From NCBI GenBank assembly GCA_963824225.1, contig CAWGOF010000002.1, forward strand, positions 434,001-498,000: a stretch of 64,000 nucleotides of DNA, written 5' to 3'. Both the position numbers and the translations under genes were made by a program. Source of the DNA: CAWGOF01 sp963824225. Its GTDB lineage: Bacteria; Acidobacteriota; Polarisedimenticolia; Polarisedimenticolales; Polarisedimenticolaceae. Shown here in pieces: positions 48,045-60,008 of the stretch (the stretch's first letter is position 1; every line of letters begins with the position of its first letter). Below the pieces are notes generated by a model that made no database searches, had not been told where the DNA came from, and saw only the letters and a list, made by a program, of their open reading frames with translations.

Positions 48045-49535
48045 CTACTCGACTCTCCCGTGCAGGAACCAGCGACGGCGCTCGCGGTCGTAGAACACCC
48101 ACAGCAGCTCGCCCTTCTGCGTCTCGGCGAAGTGGTACTCGCGATGCACGGGTCGTATCCACCAGCCGCCCGACACGACGTACGGTCCCTCGACGCGCAC
48201 GACGGCGCCCTGATCGAGACCCCGCAACATCCAGCCGTCGGGCTCGTGTCTCTCGCGCGGCGGCAGCGCTTCGGGCCGCGGCAAGATGCGCCGTACGAGG
48301 CGGCCTGCGGATGCAGGTCGCGGACGCGGCTCGGCCAGCCGGTCGAGCGGCTCCCAGGCGAAGCTGCCCTCGGGGAGATGGCCATCGCGCAGACGGGCCC
48401 GCACGACCGCAGCATTTCCGACTTCGGCGCGCACACGCGCCAGCGCGCGGTTCGCCGCATCGAGGTCGCGCGGCGGTCGGTCCTCGACGAGCAGCCTCCC
48501 CTGTCGCGGCGGCGCTTCGGCCTCCTCGGCCAGAAGGGCGATCTCGCACACGCCGTCGGGCAAGCGGCGCACCGCTTCGAGCCGCAGGCGGATGAGGTCG
48601 AGGAGCTGCGCGACGTCGAGCGTCGGTGCCGCAGGCTTCACGGTCTCGACGTGATCGCCCAGGCGCTCGAAGCGCAGACCGATCTGGATGCTGGCGATCG
48701 CCCGCGCACGATCGGTCACAGTGCGAACGAGTGCGGCCAGAAGCGGCTCGATCGTCCGGACGAGCCGTTCGAGGTTTGTCTCGACATGGTCGAGCAACAA
48801 CCGCTCGATCGCCTGCGGCAGCGGGATATCGGGCTGGAGCGGAACGCGCAGATCGCCCGACGCCAGCTTGTGCAGCGCAGCGGCAGCCGGGCCGTAGCGC
48901 ACCGCGATGCCGTCGAGCGGCAGATCGACGAACGCACCGACGGTGTTCACGCCGAGCTTCGCCAGCGCATCGCGCACCGCGGGCTCGAGCGACAGCCGGT
49001 CGAGCACCACACGGCGTGCCAATTCGCGCTCTTCGACCGCGCTCGACAGGACCGTGACCCCGCGGCCGGCGCGGGCCAGCGCGTACGTGCCGAAGCGCCC
49101 GAAGCCGACGACGAGCGCGAGGCGATACCCCGCGTTCTCGAGATCGGCGCGGATCAGCGCAGCCCAGCAGGCGAGCGAGTCGTGGAGCCGCTCGAGCCCC
49201 CGTGCATCGAGCCAGAAGACGCCTGGCTCTGCAACAGCGGGCTCGACGCCAGGCGTGAAGCGCCGCAGCCGCTCGCCGAGATCTGCAATCGCAGACTCGA
49301 TCTCGGATCGCGGCACGACCGCCGCACGCAGCCCGCGCGCGAGCGAGAGCGCCGCGGCGTAGCGCATCCCGGGCAGCACACGCGACTCGCGCGCGCGCTC
49401 GTTGACCCACAGCACCTTGCCCTGCGGCCGATCGTCGTCGACCACGGCCACGGGACACCCGCGCCAGTCCGGGTTGCGCCTCAGCAGCAGCTGGAGTGGG
49501 AGGGCCGGGAGATCAACACACGCCATCCGGTCCAC
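48045..49535 (-). CDS. imuB: ImuB, Y-family polymerase-like mutasome subunit
   Basis: 496 residues from ATG at 49535, starting inside the end of imuA. The N-terminal DNA polymerase Y-like half (ACVDLPALPLQLLLRR, MRYAAALSLARGL, PGVFWLDARGLERLH) keeps the fold but lacks the full catalytic acidic set, as in known ImuB proteins, which act as adaptors. The C-terminal half (WWIRPVHREYHFAETQKGELLWVFYDRERRRW) is the ImuB-type DnaE2-binding tail. Third gene of the lexA-imuA-imuB operon. Confidence 0.9.
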   Translation of the reverse strand: MDRMACVDLPALPLQLLLRRNPDWRGCPVAVVDDDRPQGKVLWVNERARESRVLPGMRYAAALSLARGLRAAVVPRSEIESAIADLGERLRRFTPGVEPAVAEPGVFWLDARGLERLHDSLACWAALIRADLENAGYRLALVVGFGRFGTYALARAGRGVTVLSSAVEERELARRVVLDRLSLEPAVRDALAKLGVNTVGAFVDLPLDGIAVRYGPAAAALHKLASGDLRVPLQPDIPLPQAIERLLLDHVETNLERLVRTIEPLLAALVRTVTDRARAIASIQIGLRFERLGDHVETVKPAAPTLDVAQLLDLIRLRLEAVRRLPDGVCEIALLAEEAEAPPRQGRLLVEDRPPRDLDAANRALARVRAEVGNAAVVRARLRDGHLPEGSFAWEPLDRLAEPRPRPASAGRLVRRILPRPEALPPRERHEPDGWMLRGLDQGAVVRVEGPYVVSGGWWIRPVHREYHFAETQKGELLWVFYDRERRRWFLHGRVE

Positions 49536-50124
49536 GACACACCTCCGCGTGCTTCCAGCCCGGACCGCGCCGCTTGTCTTTCAGGATCCGTGCCTCGCAG
49601 CGGAACCGGTCCACACCGTCCCGGGCCTTCGCCGTGTGCGCGCGCAGCGACACGAGCGAGCCGAGCGAGGGACGGGAGGCATCGTTCTCGGTGATGCACA
49701 CGAGAGCCGTGCCGTGCTGCTTGGCCAGGCCCGCGAGACGCGTCTGCGCATGGAGCGGGATGCCCAGGTCGGTCCCGAGATCGAGCACGATGACGCCGAA
49801 CCCGCCCGAGCGCACGAGGTGACCGGCAGCACGGGAAGCGGAGAGCGCGCCGGGTGCGCGCACGACGGCGAGCGCATCGAGGTCGACCCCGGTCTCGGCC
49901 ACGTCGGGCGGAAAGAAAAGACCGGCGCGCGCGGAGATCCACGCCGCGGGCTCGCCGCGCCGCTGCGCTTCGAGCACCAAACGGAACACGAGCGTCAGCG
50001 ACGCGGTCGCCCGATCGCCAGAGATCTCTGCCAGACGACCGGAAAAGGCAGCGAGCGTCCACTCGGCCGGAACGGTAGCGACGGGTGCCGGCCGCTCGAG
50101 CAGCGATAGCGTCTGCGCGCTCAT
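49513..50124 (-). CDS. imuA: ImuA / RecA-like SOS mutagenesis protein
   Basis: 203 residues from ATG at 50124, overlapping the lexA stop (ATGA). RecA-like ATPase-type fold (RATASLTLVFRLVLEAQ, VIVLDLGTDLG, TALVCITEND) without a clear Walker A, a usual feature of ImuA. The C-terminus (RFRCEARILKDKRRGPG) matches the family's basic tail. It connects RecA filaments to ImuB/DnaE2. Second gene of the lexA operon. Confidence 0.85.
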   Translation of the reverse strand: MSAQTLSLLERPAPVATVPAEWTLAAFSGRLAEISGDRATASLTLVFRLVLEAQRRGEPAAWISARAGLFFPPDVAETGVDLDALAVVRAPGALSASRAAGHLVRSGGFGVIVLDLGTDLGIPLHAQTRLAGLAKQHGTALVCITENDASRPSLGSLVSLRAHTAKARDGVDRFRCEARILKDKRRGPGWKHAEVCRGPDGVC

Positions 50125-50735
50125 GACCGGTCGAGGAAGCGCCGCACCTCGATCACCTTGCCGAGGAGCTTGACCTCGGAGGGATCGACCACGACCGGCT
50201 CGAAATCCGGATTCTCGGGCTTCAACTCGACGCGCTTGCCGCGGTAGCGCAAGCGCTTGACGGTCGCCTCGTCGCCGACGAGGGCGACCACGATGTCGCC
50301 CGCCTCGGCCCTCGACTGCCGGCGCACGACCACGACGTCGCCGGACAAGATGCCGGCGTCGCGCATGCTCTCGCCCTGAATGCGCAGGCCGAACAGCTCA
50401 CCCGCAGAACGACGAGCCTGGACCGGCAGATAGCCTTCGAGGTCCTCGACCGCCGTGTCGAGCGGACCCGCCGGCACGCGACCGAGTAGTGGCACGAGAA
50501 TCGTCGGGGCTTCGTTACGCGTCGCCGGGAGCCGGTAGCCCCGGGCCTTGCCGGTCTCCTTGGAAAGCAGGCCCGCTTCGACGAGCGCCTCGAGATGCTC
50601 GCGAGCGGTCTGGACCGAGCGGAAGCCGAACTCGCCTTGGACCTCCCGCAGCGTCGGCGGCAGCCCCGACAGCAGCCGCTCACGAACGAAGCGCAGGATC
50701 TTTTCGCGAGTCTCCCCCGGCGGGGTGCGTCCCAT
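50121..50735 (-). CDS. lexA: LexA SOS repressor
   Basis: 204 residues from ATG at 50735 (MGRTPPGETREK); an in-frame ATG at 50774 lies inside the operator and is rejected. Winged helix LPPTLREVQGEFGFRSVQTA. The Ala-Gly cleavage site is in GRVPAGPL; the catalytic Ser is in IQGESMRDAGI and the Lys in EATVKRLRYRG. The operator 30 bases upstream gives autoregulation. It is the first gene of lexA-imuA-imuB, so the repressor controls its own mutasome. Confidence 0.95.
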   Translation of the reverse strand: MGRTPPGETREKILRFVRERLLSGLPPTLREVQGEFGFRSVQTAREHLEALVEAGLLSKETGKARGYRLPATRNEAPTILVPLLGRVPAGPLDTAVEDLEGYLPVQARRSAGELFGLRIQGESMRDAGILSGDVVVVRRQSRAEAGDIVVALVGDEATVKRLRYRGKRVELKPENPDFEPVVVDPSEVKLLGKVIEVRRFLDRS

Positions 50736-50764
50736 GACAGCCTCCCGGTTCGATGCCAGGAGTG

Positions 50765-50784
50765 TACCGTACAAATGTACGGTA
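50765..50784. promoter_or_regulatory. Probable LexA operator of lexA-imuA-imuB
   Basis: A perfect 8-bp inverted repeat around AAAT: TACCGTAC-AAAT-GTACGGTA. Its core fits GTAC-N4-GTAC, close to the GTAC-N4-GTGC box described for LexA2-type repressors of some gammaproteobacteria. A near-identical site precedes dnaE2 at 34673-34692. Confidence 0.8.
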
Positions 50785-51097
50785 TGTCAAGTGTGACCTC
50801 CGAAATGGCGTTCCTGCGCCTTAAGAGCGCGCGGGGCTACCGGCGATCCCAGATGGTCGCGGCGAGGACTTCGCACGACCGGGGGCGGTTACCCATGGAG
50901 CGACCAAGAAAAACGTGCGGTCTGTCCGCCCAAGCCGCTTTCTTGCGCCTTCTGGTGTTGGAAACGCAGGGATGGCGTATTGCTCGGGCAGCGATATCAG
51001 CCGTGTCCCTGCGAGGACGGTTTCTGCGTCGTGTGTAGTCGGGTATTGGGATGGTGTGGATTCCGTTTCGTTGCCGTTTCTTCTTGAGGAGGGTGTT
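50785..51097. other. Gene-free stretch between the lexA operator and the metalloprotease gene
   Basis: 313 bases between the lexA operator and the GTG at 51098. Open frames here lack a ribosome site and recognisable protein. It should contain the promoters of both neighbours; I cannot pinpoint -10/-35 elements. A-T content rises toward 51030-51098, as in the following gene. Confidence 0.4.
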
Positions 51098-53503
51098 GTG
51101 TCTGAACGTCACATTTCCATCTCGCTGCTGACCCTATCGGCGATCGTATTCGCGACCTCTGCGTCGACCCAAGAGGCCAACCGCGGGCCGGCCGACGCCT
51201 CCATGCGTCATCTACGGCAGGACCATCCACATACCTTGGTCCGAGAATTGAATCCCGGCACGAAGGTGATTGTCGGGCCCATGACGACAGGCCCCGATCC
51301 CGTGTCGGCTGCCCGTGCTTGGGCGTTCCGCTACGGGGCTGCCTTGGGCATCGGCCGAAGTGACCTCGAAGTCAAGGACAGCAATGTGGTGGGCGGCCGG
51401 TTCACCGTAGTCCGAATGGTTCAAACGTTGGATGGAGTACCGGTTGAGAACGGAAGAGCCAACCTCATCGTTCGGCACGGCGTTCCCGACACGGTCACAT
51501 CCGTGTCGAGTCACTTGCGCGATCTCGGCGGCGCGAAACTGCCACGGGTACGAATGAGCGCCAAGGAGGCGGCATCGGTAGTGCGTGCCACACCCCCCTA
51601 CGACCGGCTTGCGAACTGGACGACACCAGAACTCGTCGTGTTCACGGGCGATGCACACCCCGCCCCGCCGGTCTTGGTCTGGAAGTTGCGCGGAAGCGGC
51701 ACCATAGACGGAACCCATAGCGCATTTACGTTCTATGTGGATACGTCGACGGGCGAACTCATGCACGTCCGTAACATTCTGTTTAGTCACCACCAGACAA
51801 TCGTCGGTACGGTCACCGGCTACGCCACCCCAGGACTGAGCGCTGATCTACCGACCAATCCGCCGACACAGACAGCGGTTGCGGGCGTCAAGGTTCAGGT
51901 GCAGGGTGGCGGCAGCACGTATACCAACTCCAGCGGTGGATACCAGCTCGCACGGCCTCACAACTCACAGGCCCCGTCCACGGACCTGATCGGCGAAACC
52001 CTCATCGTTCTCAACGAGGCTGGTTCAGAGCTCCACGTCGTGGGCGCGGGCAACCAATCGCCCGTCAACCTGGTGTACAACTCGCCGGCTACCGAATTCG
52101 GCACCGCCCAAACGAACGCCTTCATCCACACTCTCCGGGCTCATGACTTCTACTCATCTCGGCAGCCAAACTTCGCACCCATTCATGCGACCATCACCGC
52201 ACGCGTCAACCGTGATCACGTTTGCAACGGCGAATACGACGCCGTAACCAACAGCATCATTCTCGATCGCAGCGGCCAAACCTCCATACAGCTTCCGCCG
52301 GACATCGACATCGACATCGAGTGCGAGAATACTGCGATGTCGACCGTTATCGCCCACGAGTTCGGCCACTTCGTGCACTTTGGTCTGGGAATTGACATCC
52401 CGGGAGCGTTCGCCGAGGGCTTTGGTGACGCGTTCGCTATCCTAAACTACAACGACCCCGTAATCGCTAAAGACATCTACATAGACATCAACGTTCCGAA
52501 TGCGCAGCCGCAAAGCTGGCGCAACATCGCGACCGCCAATCAGCAGTTCCCTTGCGCGGAAGACCTGGCGCCTCACTTGTGCGGACAGTTGCTCGCCGGG
52601 GTCTGGTGGGACATCAAAGAGGAGCTTCAAGCTACTTACGGTGCGTCCACTGGACTCTCCATGGCTCAGCAGCTGTTCACGGACTGGTCCCAGATCACGC
52701 TGGGTCCCGATTACTCCCGCATTCCCGGAGCAGGTATGTACGTCCCGGAGGACGAGCGTAATCAGCCGGCGGGGCACCGTACCGTACTCGAGGTGTTGAC
52801 CGCCGACGACGACGACGGCGACCTGTGCAACTCCACGCCGAATGCAAGCGAGATCTGCGACGGGTTCGTCGAACACGGGATCGCGTGTCCGCTCGACGAC
52901 TGCAACGGCAACAGTGTCCCGGATGTGTGCGATATCGAAGCCCAGACCGCAGGCGATTGCAACGGCAACGCCGTTCCCGATTCATGCGAGATCGCGAGCG
53001 AACTTGAAGAGGACTGTCAGCCGAACGGCATCCCGGACAGTTGCGAACTCGAAGCCGGGCTGCTGACAAGCTGCGGCGGGGATCCCAATATTGTGGATCA
53101 ATGTGAGTTTTTCCCGCCAGCGTTTTGCAGCTGCGAGACCGGGCAAGATTGTGAAGAGCCCGATCTCTGGTGCAACGGGGTTGAGACGTGCAACTCGCAG
53201 GGGCGCTGCGTATTTCCGGGTCCATCCTGCGACGCGGATGAGCTCTGCCGGGAAGCAGAGCAGCTTTGCATTGCCGCGTGTCCCGCGAGCGCACCGTGCG
53301 AGGGCACTGGGTGTCAACCAGTGGTTCCGGAAGAGTGCACGTACACGAACACGGGGCTGACCGAGTGTGCTACCACCCTCGGGCAGCACTTTACCTGCCC
53401 TGACGGAGTGTGGATCAAGAACTGCGCCTGCGAGGCGATCACGCCTGGCAACATCTGCGCCAATGTCGATCAGAGTTGGGAGTGTCGCGACAACTCCATG
53501 TGA
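51098..53503 (+). CDS. Secreted gluzincin metalloprotease (fungalysin/M36-like) with dockerin-like repeats
   Basis: 801 residues from GTG at 51098, behind GAGGAG. Signal peptide to about residue 23. An FTP-like propeptide (about 65-145) is followed by a carboxypeptidase-regulatory-like domain (about 233-320). The zinc site is HEFGHFVHFG (His420, Glu421, His424) with Glu440 in AEGFGDAF as third ligand, the gluzincin pattern. DCNGNSVPDVCDI-type units repeat three times near 635-690, then a Cys-rich tail. G+C and codon choice are visibly lower than in neighbours, suggesting acquisition. A terminator follows. Confidence 0.8.
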   Translation: MSERHISISLLTLSAIVFATSASTQEANRGPADASMRHLRQDHPHTLVRELNPGTKVIVGPMTTGPDPVSAARAWAFRYGAALGIGRSDLEVKDSNVVGGRFTVVRMVQTLDGVPVENGRANLIVRHGVPDTVTSVSSHLRDLGGAKLPRVRMSAKEAASVVRATPPYDRLANWTTPELVVFTGDAHPAPPVLVWKLRGSGTIDGTHSAFTFYVDTSTGELMHVRNILFSHHQTIVGTVTGYATPGLSADLPTNPPTQTAVAGVKVQVQGGGSTYTNSSGGYQLARPHNSQAPSTDLIGETLIVLNEAGSELHVVGAGNQSPVNLVYNSPATEFGTAQTNAFIHTLRAHDFYSSRQPNFAPIHATITARVNRDHVCNGEYDAVTNSIILDRSGQTSIQLPPDIDIDIECENTAMSTVIAHEFGHFVHFGLGIDIPGAFAEGFGDAFAILNYNDPVIAKDIYIDINVPNAQPQSWRNIATANQQFPCAEDLAPHLCGQLLAGVWWDIKEELQATYGASTGLSMAQQLFTDWSQITLGPDYSRIPGAGMYVPEDERNQPAGHRTVLEVLTADDDDGDLCNSTPNASEICDGFVEHGIACPLDDCNGNSVPDVCDIEAQTAGDCNGNAVPDSCEIASELEEDCQPNGIPDSCELEAGLLTSCGGDPNIVDQCEFFPPAFCSCETGQDCEEPDLWCNGVETCNSQGRCVFPGPSCDADELCREAEQLCIAACPASAPCEGTGCQPVVPEECTYTNTGLTECATTLGQHFTCPDGVWIKNCACEAITPGNICANVDQSWECRDNSM

Positions 53504-53607
53504 ACTAGCCGCGTGTGAGTGAGAACGCGGCGAGCTTCTGAACAGGGAGTGCGCTTGCGAAGCCATCGTGCCAGGGAGACGAATAGGGCATTTGAGCCCT
53601 CCTGAAA

Positions 53608-53632
53608 GCCGTGCGGGCTAGGCCCGCACGGC
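53608..53632. terminator. Bidirectional terminator-like hairpin
   Basis: Perfect 11-bp inverted repeat (53608-53618 / 53622-53632, loop TAG). It lies between the converging metalloprotease and kinase-TPR genes, and ends one base before the latter's stop. Confidence 0.6.
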
Positions 53633-53633
53633 C

Positions 53634-56261
<2,628 letters not shown>

Positions 56262-56265
<4 letters not shown>

Positions 56266-56807
56266 GGCTGCGCCCCCTGGCGCAGCTCGCGGGTCAGCCA
56301 CGCCCGTGCGACGCGCCAGTCACGGCGGACCGTTCTCTCGGAGATGGACAGCGCCTCCGCGATCTCGGCCGACTGCATGCCCGAGAACACGTGCATCTCG
56401 GCGATCTTGGCCTGACGCGCGTCCCGCTCGTCGAGCCGGCGCAGCGCTTCATCGATCACCAGGATCTCGAGCGGTGAGCCCTCGCTCGAGCCGAGGTCCG
56501 AGTCGAGCGTGATCTGGCGGGGTCGCGAGCCACGCTTGCGGGCCGAGGCGGCTCGGGCTCGCTCGACGAGGATCCGGCGCATCTGGGTCGCGGCCATGGC
56601 GAAGAAGTGCGCCTTGTCATTCCAGCGCATCCGGTCGATTTTCACCAGGCGCAGGTACGCCTCGTGGACCAGGGCCGTGGGTTGGAGTGATCCCGGCGAC
56701 GCCTCGCCGTCGAGATAGCGGCGCGCGAGCGCGCGAAGCTCGTCGTAGACGAGGAGGAAAAGCTCGTCTTGAGACGGCCGTGGTTCCCCTGCCTCCGATT
56801 CTTCCAT
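56262..56807 (-). CDS. ECF sigma factor (TIGR02999-type)
   Basis: 181 residues from ATG at 56807. Region 2: LVYDELRALARRYLDGEA, PTALVHEAYLRLVKIDRMRWNDKAHFFAMAA. Region 4: ARQAKIAEMHVFSGMQSAEIAEALSISERTVRRDWRVARAWL. This conserved layout is the TIGR02999 subgroup. No anti-sigma gene is adjacent; the overlapping kinase gene may regulate it by phosphorylation, as shown for related systems, which here is inference. Confidence 0.9.
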
Positions 56808-56856
56808 CTGCGATGTGTTTACTGTGACAGAGCGCCTGCGGCAAGCGGAACCGGGG

Positions 56857-57675
56857 TCACTTGCGAAACGGGTGCTCGAAGCTGAGGTAGACGAGCACCG
56901 CTTCCTCGTGCGCGCTCGAGCCGACCCCGATCGGTACGGCGACGCCGGGGACGATCTGCAGCCCTGACTCGAAGTCGATGGCCCAGCGCAGACCCGGGCT
57001 GACGATCGTCGTCGACGCGCTCGCCGTCGTATCGTCTCCCACGATCTCCTCGGCGCGGACGTAGATCGCCTCGAGCATGACGTTGAACTTCGGCCGCGTG
57101 AGCCAGATCACGCTCGCGCCGAAGTTGTAGGCCCAGAGATCGGCCTCCTCCTCCGCCTCGTTCCGCGCCGTGGGGACGAACGTCGCACCGGCGTTCGCGT
57201 GGGCGACCACGCGAGACGACAGCTCGACGCTGAGCGGGAGGTTGACCTGCGCGCCGAGGTGGCCCTGGCCCAGCAGGTCGTTCTCGTCGCCCGTCGGCAG
57301 GAGCAGGCTGAACCGCGGGGCGAAGGCGACCGGTCCCTCCCCCAAGCCCAGCGCCTGCCAGCGGTAGTTGAGCAGCACGTCCGAGAAGCCGGTCTCGTCC
57401 TGTCCCTCGGGCTCGACCCGGGCCCAGTTGAGCGTGTAGCTCAGCTGGTGCCTCTGACCCGGCACGGGCCACTCCTGCGTGAACGAGAACGCCCAGCCGC
57501 GATCCTCGTTCCGCACGAAGCTGCTGATGTGCTGGACGACGCCGGGCCCCTGGTTGTACGCCTCCTCGACGAGGAAGCTGTTGTCCTGGATCGGCGCGTC
57601 TTCGGCCTCGACGAGCTGTGCTCCGCCGAGACCGGCCGCCGCCGTGAGCAACGCCGTGCGTGCCGCTGCCGTCAT
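56857..57675 (-). CDS. Outer-membrane beta-barrel protein (transporter-like)
   Basis: 272 residues from ATG at 57675. Signal peptide MTAAARTALLTAAAGLGG... to about residue 24, then antiparallel beta-strand patterning with a VYLSFEHPFRK end close to an aromatic C-terminus. The sequence resembles the small putative outer-membrane transporters of the phenol-degradation (MetA-like) family: a SFTQEWPVPGQRHQLSYTL strand pair and LLLPTGDENDLLGQGH. No operon partner is evident; a longer open frame upstream is not supported. Function is uncertain. Confidence 0.6.
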   Translation of the reverse strand: MTAAARTALLTAAAGLGGAQLVEAEDAPIQDNSFLVEEAYNQGPGVVQHISSFVRNEDRGWAFSFTQEWPVPGQRHQLSYTLNWARVEPEGQDETGFSDVLLNYRWQALGLGEGPVAFAPRFSLLLPTGDENDLLGQGHLGAQVNLPLSVELSSRVVAHANAGATFVPTARNEAEEEADLWAYNFGASVIWLTRPKFNVMLEAIYVRAEEIVGDDTTASASTTIVSPGLRWAIDFESGLQIVPGVAVPIGVGSSAHEEAVLVYLSFEHPFRK

Positions 57676-57719
57676 CGGTTTCCCCCGCGCGAAAGTCGGC
57701 CAGGATACACGAGTTGAAA

Positions 57720-57740
57720 AAACGGGGACTGTCCCCGTTT
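57720..57740. repeat. REP-like short palindrome
   Basis: AAACGGGGAC-T-GTCCCCGTTT, perfect 10-bp arms around one base, between two minus-strand genes. Shares its core with the hairpin at 47982-48043. Confidence 0.65.
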
Positions 57741-57749
57741 CAGGCCGTT

Positions 57750-58418
57750 TCAGGCGAGCGTCTGGCCGAGCCAGCGGCCGACGTCCTGGATCTCGTGCGG
57801 ACCGACCTCGTGGGCGATCGGGTAGGTGTGCCACTCGACGGCGTAGCCCAGCTCGAGCAGGCGATCGCGCGCCGCGAGGCCCGCTTCGAGCGGAACCATC
57901 GGATCGTGCGTGCCGTGGGCCTGGAAGATCGGCGTCTCGTCGTTCGCCGCGCTGCGCTCGGTCGCGAGCTCTCCCCCGCGTACCAGGTAGCACGAGAGCG
58001 CGAGGATTCCCGCGAGCCGCTCCGGATGGCGCAGCCCGGCGTGGAGCGCGATCGCGCCACCCTGGGAGAAGCCGGCGAGAACGATCCGCGACGTCTCGAT
58101 CCCCCGCTCGTTCTCCCGCGCGATCAGCGCTCGAACTTGCTCCGTCGAGTCGGCGATCCCTCTCTCGTCGACGTCGCCCTCGAGCGTCAGGTCGCGGATG
58201 TCGTACCACGCGGGCATGATCAGGCCCATGTTGATCGTCACCGCGCGCTTCGGGGCGTGCGGGAACACGAACCGCACGCCGCGCTCCGGATCGAGGCGCA
58301 GGTACGGCACGAGCGGCTCGAAGTCGTGGCCGTCGGCGCCGAGGCCGTGGAGCCAGATCACGGCGTGGCGCGCGGGCCCTGCGCCCGTCTCGACCTCGAC
58401 GCCCGGTAACAATCCCAT
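57750..58418 (-). CDS. Carboxylesterase / phospholipase of the alpha/beta-hydrolase fold
   Basis: 222 residues from ATG at 58418. VIWLHGLGADGHDFEPLV (oxyanion region), nucleophile serine in VLAGFSQGGAIALHAGL, Asp in FQAHGTHDPMVPLEAG and His in PIAHEVGPHEI: a full catalytic triad in family order, and a typical length for EstB-like carboxylesterases. Transcribed alone; substrate unknown. Confidence 0.9.
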   Translation of the reverse strand: MGLLPGVEVETGAGPARHAVIWLHGLGADGHDFEPLVPYLRLDPERGVRFVFPHAPKRAVTINMGLIMPAWYDIRDLTLEGDVDERGIADSTEQVRALIARENERGIETSRIVLAGFSQGGAIALHAGLRHPERLAGILALSCYLVRGGELATERSAANDETPIFQAHGTHDPMVPLEAGLAARDRLLELGYAVEWHTYPIAHEVGPHEIQDVGRWLGQTLA

Positions 58419-58463
58419 GGTCGGGCCAGGATACCAGCGACGCGCCTATAATCGTCGTGTGCC

Positions 58464-59565
58464 ATGAGCGCGAGCGCGATCGAAACGAGCATCGTCCCCA
58501 CGCGGTACTGGCACCGTCTCGACGACGGCCGCGTGCAGTGCGACCTGTGCCCGCGGTTCTGCAAGCTGCGCGAGGGCCAGCGCGGCATGTGCTTCGTGCG
58601 GGCCTGCGAGGGCGGCGAGGTCGTGCTGACGACCTATGGCCGGTCGAGCGGGTTCTGCGTCGATCCGATCGAGAAGAAGCCGCTGAACCACTTCCTGCCC
58701 GGGACGCCGGTGCTGTCGTTCGGCACGGCGGGGTGCAACCTCGGCTGCCGGTTCTGCCAGAACTGGGACATCAGCAAGTCGCGCGAGATCGACACGCTGG
58801 CCGATCAGCGCATCGCCCGAGACGATCGCCCGCGCCGCAGCGGATCTCGGGTGCAGGAGCGTGGCGTTCACGTACAACGATCCGGTGATCTTCCACGAGT
58901 ACGCGATCGACGTCGCCGCCGCGTGTCGCGAGGCCGGGATCCGCACGGTCGCCGTGACCGCGGGCGAGATGTGCCCCGAGCCGCGGGCCGAGTTCTACCG
59001 GCACATGGACGCGGCGAACGTCGACCTGAAGGCGTTCACCGAGGAGTTCTACGAGAAGGTGTGCGCGGGGCACCTCGCGCCGGTCCTCGAGACGCTCGCG
59101 TATCTGAAGCACGAGACGAGCGTGTGGTTCGAGATCACGAACCTGATGATCCCGGGGAAGAACGATTCGCCCGATGAGACGCAGGCGATGGCCGAGTGGA
59201 TCGTCGAGCGGCTCGGGCCCGACGTCCCGCTGCACTTCACGGCGTTCCACCCGGACTGGAAGATGCGCGACGTCCCGTCGACGCCGCCTCAGACGCTCAT
59301 CCGCGCCCGCGAGATCGCGCGCCGGGCCGGGCTGCGCTACGTCTACACGGGCAACGTCCACGACCGCGAGGGTGGGACGACATCGTGCCACGTCTGCGGG
59401 GCGGCGCTCGTCGTTCGCGACTGGTACACGATCCTGGCGTGGGACCTCACGGACGATGGACGCTGCGGTCGATGCGGAACCGCCTGCGCCGGTCGGTTCG
59501 ACGGTCCCGCAGGACGCTGGGGCGCGCGGCGCTTGCCCGTGCGCCTGGCAGACTACGCGGCCTAA
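58464..59565 (+). pseudogene. amrS: AmrS-like radical SAM enzyme, one frameshift
   Basis: Starts at ATG 58464. N-terminal CDLCPRFCKLREGQRGMC, then the radical SAM cluster GTAGCNLGCRFCQNWD. An extra C near 58809 shifts the frame; the rest, with AFTYNDPVIFHEYAIDVA, PGKNDSPDETQAMAEW, TAFHPDWKM and YVYTGNVHDREGGTTSCHVCG, continues to the stop at 59565. Removing that base gives about 366 residues, typical for the AmmeMemoRadiSam radical SAM protein. Its usual partners (MEMO and AMMECR1 proteins) are not in this window. Confidence 0.85.
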
Positions 59566-59576
59566 GCTGAGGGGCG

Positions 59577-60002
59577 ATGGTGCAGCTCGACTGGATCCGC
59601 GAGAACCCGGCGCAGTGGGACGCGGGCAAGGCGGCGGTAGTCGGGGGTGCGGAAGCCGGGGCGCTCGACGCGTTCGACCGGCGCCCGGGCGAGATCCTAC
59701 CCGGCGAATGGTGGCGCGTCGAGGAGCACGGCCGCGTCCTGGGGTACGGCTGGATGGACTGCACGTGGGGCGACGCCGAGGTCCTGCTCGCGGTCGCCCC
59801 CGACGACCGCGGGCGCGGGGTCGGCGCGTACATTCTCGACGGCCTCGAGCGCGAGGCGGCCGACCGCGGCCTGAACTACCTGTACAACCAGGTACGCCCG
59901 ACTCATCCGGACGGGGATCGCGTCACCGCGTGGCTCTGCCGTCACGGCTTCGCCGCGTCGGGCGGCGATCGGCTGCTGCGCCGCCGTGTGCACCCGCGCT
60001 AG
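59577..60002 (+). CDS. GNAT-family acetyltransferase
   Basis: 141 residues from ATG at 59577. The acetyl-CoA motif A VAPDDRGRGVGAYILDGLERE and motif B NQVRPTHPDGDRVTAWLCRHGF are clear. It follows the radical SAM gene by 11 bases and precedes the DUF72 gene by 6, in one likely transcript. Acceptor substrate unknown. Confidence 0.85.
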   Translation: MVQLDWIRENPAQWDAGKAAVVGGAEAGALDAFDRRPGEILPGEWWRVEEHGRVLGYGWMDCTWGDAEVLLAVAPDDRGRGVGAYILDGLEREAADRGLNYLYNQVRPTHPDGDRVTAWLCRHGFAASGGDRLLRRRVHPR

Positions 60003-60008
60003 CTAAGG

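Noticed and set aside
50736..50774. Upstream in-frame ATG for lexA at 50774
   Set aside because: It lies inside the 20-bp operator; LexA homology begins at 50735.
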